Below are positions 18,281-24,888 of a DNA stretch of 24,888 nucleotides, one piece after another. The notes beneath the pieces are model-generated. The model did no database searches and was not told the origin of the DNA. It worked only from the letters and a program-made list of their open reading frames with translations. The stretch covers positions 6,545,431-6,570,318 of the forward strand of contig BFEA01000007.1 of assembly GCA_003427395.1 (NCBI GenBank), given 5' to 3'. A program made the translations under genes and the position numbers. This stretch comes from Chara braunii (lineage: Eukaryota > Streptophyta > Charophyceae > Charales > Characeae). How positions within the stretch are numbered: position 1 is the first letter of the stretch; each line of letters begins with the position of its first letter.

Positions 18281-20400
18281 GTAAGAGGTATAACGGTGCA
18301 ATACATGCATTAGTTAACACAGTATGCCTATGTGGTCAAAGAAATAATGATGCGAGCAATGCTAGACAGGAACTGTACAGAGATGAAAAAGTAACAAGAA
18401 TGATTAAGCTTATCGAACATGAGAATAAATCGACCATGAGTATAAATAAAACTAGATTGAGTTGATTATTTTCCTCTCTACGCTTTGTGAGTTAAAGGTT
18501 TTTCGCTGAGTAGCTAGCCCTAAAATTTTGTTTATGTGTTCGGAATGACACCTTGCTTTAACGGCAGTTAAAGCATCCTGGTCCGTCCACGGAGCGCATT
18601 AAACCAAAGCGAGATGAGATATCAAGTGTCCACGAAAAGTAGGCACTACGATCTAATGTTCGAATTTGTTTTTACAGTCTCAACCTATTAGGAACCAATA
18701 TGACAAGAGATTCAAAGTTCATTGCGAATAGACTGAAATAGAGTGAGGAGGAGATTAAGTGTCATCCTACATATAAACAATCACTGTCATTCTGGATTAA
18801 GCAATTGATAAAAAACATGTCAGGTTAATAAATCAAACAAATGACGAACTCGGATCAAGGCAAGAGATAATATCAGAGACGATATGAAAAACTTGCATAT
18901 GGGCGGTTTGAAGCATATGAATGTAATATTACCAAACTTGTCCTCCGTTGGGAATGACAATGTTGCCTCTAGTCTAATGAGAATACAAACTAGTACCATA
19001 TCGTTAATTCGACGCTAACATAAAAGTTAAATTGATGACTTGGAGAAATGAGGAAGTAAACGTAAACGTAGACGTAGACGTAGACATCACACGATGTGTT
19101 TGTACAACATGACTTCATAAACATAGAGAATTACGAGTCACCTCGTAGTTATGACGTCTCTAATACTACATCTCGATGATTATCATGCCTACCTTTTCTA
19201 AGGGTTTTCTCCTTTCACCTTCGCATCCCCAATTTCACTTTCCTCTACTAACTCGCTTCACATTGGGTCATAAGACATAAGAGGCTGAGACAACAATACT
19301 ACGTGAAATATATATGAAGGTTAGGCAAGTATCAAGTTCCCCTTAGAATATAACAATGATTACTCCCACAGATTACGCTACAACTTTCTACGAACACTAC
19401 CTGAAATGACTATCACCATTTTACATTGTTATCAATCACTCTAACTGTATTAGAGTCTATGATAGAGGTACCTCTAAAATATTTGTCAAACTCCTGCTAT
19501 GGATTTCACAAGGGTTGGGAACTCACGCTCAAACTAACCTTTGTTACTATATGAGGGCGCCACAAGCAACTCCCTCACAATTTCTTTCTAAAATAATTTT
19601 ATGACTAAGTATCTTTGATTTCGTACTAGAAGTAGCTCAAAACCAAGATTAGGATAAGATCATGACTAAGTTTCTGTCTCAAACTAGTCGCAACGACCCC
19701 TATTAAAGAATCGGGGTCGAAAAAATCACGCGCTAGGACCTATAAACTTTGTAATATCCAACTATTATTGGTGTCTCAATTATTGACATATTGAAGACGA
19801 AGTGAATCCCTTACATTCTAACGTAGTAGGTAATACATTGACTAGACAGTTCTGCTGCACAAGGAACAAAAAGTTTGTCATAACCTTACAACTTATACCC
19901 AACTATGGTGATATAAACAAGGAACGCAATATGGAAGCAAGGTTGACTTAAGTCAATGTACACTAGCTAGAGATAAATATAATAGTTAGTCACACATTTA
20001 TCTCTCATTTGATCCTCGAAGAGATTCGATGTAGTCGTTAACCTCTCAATGACTTAAGCCGATAGAAGTGGTCACACCGACAAATGTCCCGAGTACCTAA
20101 ACCGAAGGAAGGATCTTAACACACATAGGCACCTCCCTCAAATCGTTAACCCAACTTTTAACTACTATACAAAAGTATTACACTCACTGCTTGTATTTTT
20201 TTATATACCCTTATAACTGTCTTATACCCTGATTCTTTTATTAGGACATCATAGGCAGTCGGTGTCTCGGACAATGCGATATCTGTTTGCATTATAGACA
20301 TGACTCTACTTTCCTGCATCTAACATTTTTAATGTTTAATCGAAGGTAATCCAATTTTTTATGTCACATGCTATATTAGTTTATCTGAAGGTTGTCGTTT
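18281..20400. other. AT-rich non-coding DNA
   Basis: No frame of 60 or more codons on either strand. It holds a perfect hairpin at 18,554-18,575 and a short hexamer run (GTAAAC/GTAGAC) at about 19,053-19,085. Confidence 0.5.
18554..18575. repeat. Perfect 9-bp hairpin followed by CTGG
   Basis: TGCTTTAAC and GTTAAAGCA flank GGCA, and CTGG then T follows after two bases. Helitron 3' ends carry a hairpin shortly before CTRR, with insertion before a T, so the arrangement resembles one. The gap is shorter than usual and no matching 5' TC end is identified. Confidence 0.3.
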
Positions 20401-20404
20401 TGTC

Positions 20405-20880
20405 GTGATCATCGTTTTACCAAACCCGAGTTCGTTCACTGAGGACCTCGGCTGGAAAGCGAGATCCCTGGAAACGATGCCACCTATCGCGCGCGGCGGT
20501 CCCTCACCCTGCTGGGAGCGCTGAACCTCACGGTCAAGTCACGCATGATTTTTCTTCAGAATTTATAAAAGAATCAGTCACCACTCCGACCGTGCACGTG
20601 TGTTATACCTCTCACGACAGGTCGGGGTGCCGCGAGGTACAACTCACCTCTACTCGAGGGGTTGTCACCACCCTCAGGTAGGCGTATCCCTGCTGAGCTA
20701 CCGACCCGCATGCGAAGGCTTTTACATGTCTTTGTAGAGGTAGGTTGGCCGAGGGTGTTTGCTCGATCGCCGTAGCATAGGTATACAAGCGGTTGAACGC
20801 CTAAGATTGACCCGTTTACGTATCGGGCATCGGGGCGCTGATATCCCGAACCGACTTACAATTCAGGTCGACTCGATTGA
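20405..20880. repeat. GC-rich island with tRNA-like promoter words
   Basis: An abrupt GC-rich interval inside AT-rich DNA. On the minus strand, GGTCGGTAGCTCAGCAGGG near 20,690-20,710 looks like a tRNA 5' end with an A box (TAGCTCAGCAGGG). An 87-nt span from there ends in CCGACC, which pairs with GGTCGG. On the + strand, TTGGCCGAGGGT near 20,749 and GGTTGAACGCC near 20,791 resemble A and B boxes. No canonical cloverleaf can be drawn. Nested SINEs or decayed tRNA genes are the best readings. Confidence 0.35.
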
Positions 20881-22307
20881 CGATCTTTCTCACAAGCAAT
20901 ACTCTAACCTTTTTGCACTCGATCAATAAATTATATATGCTTATATTAAATTCTTTCAAATCGATACAAACACTTTTCAAAAATTAAGACCTCACAACAA
21001 GGAGATGTCTTTTACAGTTTTACACAAACAGAGGCAAACATCAGAATGAACAGAGCTCTAACTTTTAAAGAGAAACAATCAATAGGCTTTTGGCCTTTCA
21101 AACAGACATCACAGAACAAAAGTAGACTCATGACCTTTCAAAAAAAATGACATGAATAACACTCTCTGGCCTTGCCAATTATCCTAATCTATATAGCATC
21201 AAGAATGAGTAGAGTCAAAAAATTCAAACCAAATATACAAAGGTTAGCTGTTGACGAAATTTCTGAGTCGAGGCTCAGGTAAGCATAAGTTCAGCAATGC
21301 GAGTTGCGTGAATATGACGTGGCTGGTCGTTTTAATGACCTGCAGACATAATCAATCATATTAGACAGTCCTAGCAGAGTCAACCATTCATTCACTGCCA
21401 CACACATTACACCTACGCTTCCAAACCTTTCAACCAGACATTCCCTTTTTGACTTAGTCATTCAAGGACCTCTTTTGATCAAACACAGACCCTTGAGACA
21501 AAAACCCGAAAATGAGAAATGTCATTAAGTGCAGAGGTAGATGCAAAGTGTGGGTGTTAAGGGTGAGTGAGGATTGAGTTGGCGAACCATCCTTTTACCA
21601 TAAGGCAACAACATGTAGTCTTCTATAGACTCATAATGAGTTTTTTTTATTAAGATGACCTGCAATCACACACAGGTAATGTATTTTTTATGAATAATTA
21701 GAAAGGAAGAGTCTCGATAATAAATTAAAAAACAACAACAAACTTCGACCGTCTAATAGTAAACGGTATCGAAGGAAAGCAAAACATGCTCGGGAACAAT
21801 CAAGGTACGTATGATTGGTCTACATGGTGCGCTGAAAATACTCAGGCACTTATGTGAAGCAAATTAAGTGTTATTGGGAGCGGGGGGTCATACTATGTGT
21901 TTCGAATGAATATTGGAGAGGGAACCAATCCGATAAGAATGAATAAAGCTGACAATAAACCTAGTTTTTTTCCCAAGGCACTCGTGCTATCCCGAATGAC
22001 CTCCTCTTGCCTAGACCCGTTCCAAAAAGTCATGTTCTCTACCCCCTTTGCTCCTCTCTCATCACAGTCGCCCAAGCAAAAGAGGAGAAGAAATGTGAGG
22101 CCATAAACGGTTTGACAATCCTCCTATCCTAATGACGTATTTGCGAATGCTCTAGTCAATTTTTCAAAGAAGTTCGGGGGGATATGGCGACAGTGGGTGC
22201 CAGTACTGACCAACTGGGATAGGGGTTGTCGGTCCAAGGGCCTATGAAGGGTGACCTTGTTTGGGTGGACGGTGCTGGTACCCGTCGATTTTTTGGTTGA
22301 ACAGTGT
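20881..22307. other. AT-rich DNA upstream of the Helitron helicase remnant
   Basis: No supportable gene. The frame continuing upstream of the helicase remnant (22,137-22,307) has no helicase motif I can recognise and contains a stop near 22,245. If the Helitron was once complete, its Rep/helicase N-terminal parts are lost or unrecognisable here. Confidence 0.5.
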
Positions 22308-22628
22308 CGACTCGACGTAGTGACCTATGAGATTAAATAAGGGAAAGTTTTTTGATACGAGATCGATGTCACGGGTAAAACAACACTGATCCCCAAGATT
22401 GATCGGACGAGCGATGGTGAGACAATTGGGTTCAAATGGTTTCGGAGGCAATTTCCAGTTCGTCTTGCTTTTGCTGTAACGATTAATAAGTCGCAAGGAC
22501 AAACCGTATCGTGTGCTGGGGTTTGGCTACGCAAACCGGTTTTTGCGCATGGCCAACTGTACGTTGCTTTGTCGTGTGTTGGTCATCCCAACAACATCTG
22601 TGTTGCGTTGCCTGATAAGACTTTTTAA
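22308..22628 (+). pseudogene. Helitron (PIF1-type) helicase, C-terminal remnant
   Basis: The frame from 22,356 to the TAA at 22,626 encodes the end of a Helitron Rep-helicase. TLIPKID, then FRRQFPVRLAFAVTINKSQG, then GVWLRKPVFAHGQLYVALSC are the late superfamily-1 motifs of the PIF1/Helitron type. INKSQGQT and HGQLYVALS correspond to the motif V/VI region; the Arg usually following ALS is Cys here, which would weaken ATPase function. Upstream, RLDVVTYEIK and GKVF continue the family pattern but are cut by TAA (22,338) and TGA (22,353). The Rep domain and Walker A/B part are absent. These helicases act in rolling-circle transposition. This copy is inactive by truncation and stops. Assignment to the family is firm; the exact left limit is uncertain. 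Confidence 0.88.
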
Positions 22629-22741
22629 CGAAAAATATTGTATATCATGAACTTTTGGGATGAGTCCTTTTTTTTTTTTTTCATCGAGCCTTGGCATTCC
22701 TAATAATTCTGTCATTTTCTTTCTTTGCTGACGACTTCCAA

Positions 22742-24418
22742 ATGCCGCATAAGTACGACACTCGTGCTAAGAAGAAAGCAATAGAAAACAACAATACCAC
22801 TCAATATGATACGAATGTTACGTGAAAAGTTGGAGCCGAATATTCGGAGAGGTCGAAGAAAAGTGCAAATGATGAGAGGTCGGTGAATCTTGGAAGTGAA
22901 CATCCTCGGGACGATCATCATGTTCTTGGTGAGGTTGAACGTCGATGTTCGCAAGGGAATACCCTTGATGATGCTGAGAACATGGTTGTGGAGGGGGGTG
23001 GTGACAATTGTCTTGCTGCTGGGGATGGTTCGCGTAGAGGTCAGTTGGGTAAGCCTATTAACCTTACATTTGCAGATGATGAGGATGATAACATTACGAG
23101 TGATTCGAAAGAAAACTATGTTGAATCTACTTTCAAGAGGAAAAAGAGTCGTGATGCGAAAACTAACCTTTTGGATTCCTCCGAAGTGTCGGAGCCTACC
23201 CTGGCTGACAATCAGGTGGGACGACAACCTGTTGTTGATGAAACGAGAACTCAGATTGTGAAAGCGTTGAATGCGCTCCCTGATGGTGCACTTTCATCTC
23301 TTCTGTTTTGTGCACCGCTCACTGGACGTGCACGTGTTCATGATTCATCTTCGCAATCTCAACGCAGTGGACGCGAAAGACATGTTTGCGCTACATTGCA
23401 ACCACAAAATCCTCTGGGGGTTATTGTGGTGCCCGATGATAACGATACACCCACAATTCGCACTCTGAATCCGTGCGCTTACCTTGCTACATGGTTTGAC
23501 GATGTGAAGAAGGTTGACATCGAAAATGTCTTGACTGAGGTGTTTTTTGAAATGTTTGTAAAAAGTGTCATAGTCGTAAAAGATTGACAAATATGGAAAA
23601 ACTTCCAGGAGTGGAAAAAAAACAAACTCACTGCTATGCGGTTGAAACGACGATTCCCTCTTCCTTCAGACCCGTTAAATGTTTCGGATTTGGAGACTCT
23701 TTCCATGTCGCAATCACTTTTGAACGATGAATTTATTGCTCTGTCTAATGAGAAGATTACTAGGATGACATTTGATTTGCCGCATTGTCCGACAGAAGGG
23801 ACCATTCCCCAAACCTTTCACAAATATGCACGGATACAGCAGCTTCTCAAAATGATTCCTCCCGTGGTTGCTTCTTCCACTCTTCATTCCACTCCGATCC
23901 ATAGACTCCCCCTTCAAGCAGCATCATATCCAAATTTTGGACGTTTTGCGGATTATGCTTCACCCTCCAATATGTCAACGCCGATTGTCACTACTTCTAT
24001 TGTTGTTTCTGCTTTGCCGGCCGCTACGGCTTCTCCGTCTCTTGTCAGTTGTGTTGTGCCCGCTCATACGCCATCAAGAAAACATATGCATGTCCATACA
24101 AAACTATTGGAACAATTAAGTTCTTCTATTTTTAACATTATCATGTACGACTATATTGAATATATTGGTCCCAAAAAAATACTTGCACACCTGTTCTATC
24201 TTGACAGTTCTCATAGGGTGCAAGATATTGTGGAAGCAGCAGCGAAATTGAATACGAATATGAACACTTGGAGATGTGTGGATGCTGCAATTCATCTCGA
24301 TTACAATCAACAAAGACAGGCTCGATTCGGAACTTTAAAGGAGTATCGTCGCAAAGTGTTACAACGAGTTTCTGTTTGTGAGGTATTGCAAGACCATCGT
24401 TCCAGTGAAGGAAGTTGA
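22742..24418 (+). CDS. Unrecognised 558-position protein frame interrupted by two TGA codons
   Basis: From the ATG at 22,742 one frame stays open to 24,418 except for TGA at 22,823 (position 28) and 23,585 (position 282). The final TGA (24,416) is followed in frame by TAG 18 bases on. The two large open pieces (codons 48-281 from the next ATG, and 299-558) are therefore one protein, not two. I do not recognise a family. Visible features are a charged Lys/Asn-rich start, an acidic patch (ADDEDDN, about 111-117), a basic KRKK at 132-135 that could be a nuclear localisation signal, a Ser/Thr/Pro-rich middle, and a more globular C-terminus (YIEYIGPKKILAHLFYLDSS onward). TGG is also used for Trp. 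It may be a Helitron-carried or captured gene. The TGAs could be nonsense mutations, readthrough sites or recoded Trp. The antisense 171-codon frame is a shadow. Confidence 0.6.
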
Positions 24419-24449
24419 TTGGTCTTAGAAGAGAGATAGGAAAAAAAAA

Positions 24450-24569
24450 ATGTTGATTGAGTGGTTGTCGAGGCGTTGCCTTAATGATAATTTTTTAGAT
24501 GGTCGTCTTCGGTTTCAGTTACGTAATTATCCCTACAAGAGAGATGGGAAGGGAAAAATAAATAAATAA
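24450..24569 (+). CDS. Possible small ORF or displaced 3' coding fragment
   Basis: ATG to TAA, 39 codons, starting right after an A10 run and 31 bp past the large frame's last stop, in a different frame. The product (MLIEWLSRRCLNDNFLDGRL..., ending Lys-rich) has a protein-like mix before low-complexity DNA begins. It could be a C-terminal part of the upstream protein shifted by an indel in the A run. Too short to be sure. Confidence 0.2.
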   Translation: MLIEWLSRRCLNDNFLDGRLRFQLRNYPYKRDGKGKINK

Positions 24570-24576
24570 GGGGGGA

Positions 24577-24578
<2 letters not shown>

Positions 24579-24624
<46 letters not shown>

Positions 24625-24676
24625 AAACACATAGATAGAGAGAGAGAGATAGAGAAAAAAAAAAAAAAAAAAAATA
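24579..24676. repeat. (GA)n and poly-A low-complexity tract
   Basis: GA dinucleotides at about 24,579-24,617, an A run, further GA units, then about 18 A at 24,655-24,674. Minus-strand frames through it (Ser/Leu/Phe) are artefacts. Confidence 0.95.
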
Positions 24677-24888
24677 ATTTTGACGTAATATTATTCCGCT
24701 TTTTTAAGTCAATATTGATTCGACTACGCAATAATCGTGCCTCGATCATACTGCGGCCACTTGCTTACTTAAATGAAACAAAAAATCTTCATATCAAACT
24801 TTTTTTCTTTTTTGACTCATGTTCATTTCTTTTTGTTTTTTGCTTTTTCGTTGCGCCTCTCTCTCTTTTTTTTTTTTTTTTTTTTTTT
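24677..24888. other. AT-rich end of window ending in poly-T
   Basis: AT-rich DNA with T-rich runs, ending in a CT run and then about 23 T at the right edge. No gene is visible. As at the left edge, the window stops inside a homopolymer or simple repeat. Confidence 0.8.

Noticed and set aside
19053-19085. Hexamer run GTAAAC/GTAGAC considered as telomere-like
   Set aside because: Only about five units, internal, and not matching TTAGGG- or TTTAGGG-type telomere repeats.
20620-20712. 87-nt minus-strand span considered as a functional Ser/Leu-type tRNA
   Set aside because: The acceptor ends pair, but no proper D stem, anticodon arm or B box could be drawn, so it is kept only as tRNA-like.
22712-23227. 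171-codon - frame opposite the large + frame
   Set aside because: An antisense shadow. The + frame has a far longer span, an acidic/basic protein pattern and the same strand as the adjacent helicase.
22742-24418. Firm claim of a nuclear TGA=Trp genetic code
   Set aside because: Both internal TGAs could equally be CGA-to-TGA mutations, the Helitron remnant also has a TAA stop, and TGG is used for Trp in the same frame. The evidence is insufficient.
1-24888. CRISPR array, rRNA genes, bacterial operons or ribosome binding sites
   Set aside because: No regularly spaced unique-spacer repeats, no rRNA-like conserved stretches and no gene clusters were seen. The sequence character is eukaryotic.

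Overview
The window looks like eukaryotic nuclear DNA that is poor in genes and rich in repeats. It has long di- and trinucleotide microsatellites, several decayed transposons, tRNA-like Pol III elements, splice-donor-like sites followed by pyrimidine tracts, and the C-terminal end of a Helitron (PIF1-type) helicase. No bacterial or organellar gene organisation is visible. I cannot name the lineage; an alga, fungus-like protist or invertebrate would all fit. Both window edges fall in low-complexity DNA ((TC)n at the left, poly-T at the right), as at the ends of a short-read contig.

Layout. 1-3,470: GC-richer, strongly pyrimidine-rich on the + strand, no convincing gene. 3,470-6,000: four (TAA)n arrays. 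Two of them are followed by homologous sequence of about 400 bp, and every array is followed by an AGGTAMGT splice-donor-like site. 6,060-13,021: two related composite blocks in tandem (about 6,062-10,555 and 10,606-13,021), built from a recurring 65-70 bp motif, CA microsatellites, an exon-like segment, donor-like sites and a terminal repeat of about 0.92-0.98 kb. Block 1 carries an extra hAT-like MITE at 6,366-7,133. 13,021-22,300: an abrupt change to AT-rich DNA with no long open frame, containing tRNA-like/SINE remnants, short tandem repeats and a GC-rich island at about 20.40-20.88 kb. 22,308-24,418: the only convincing coding sequence. It consists of a degraded Helitron helicase C-terminus and, 113 bp downstream on the same strand, an unrecognised frame of 558 sense positions interrupted by two in-frame TGA codons. 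24,440-24,888: low-complexity DNA.

The most interesting items are the long TGA-interrupted frame beside the Helitron helicase, the tandem composite blocks with nine reiterated donor-like sites, and a repeat with 9-bp terminal inverted repeats and subterminal hairpins. All calls come from reading the sequence by eye; no database search was possible.
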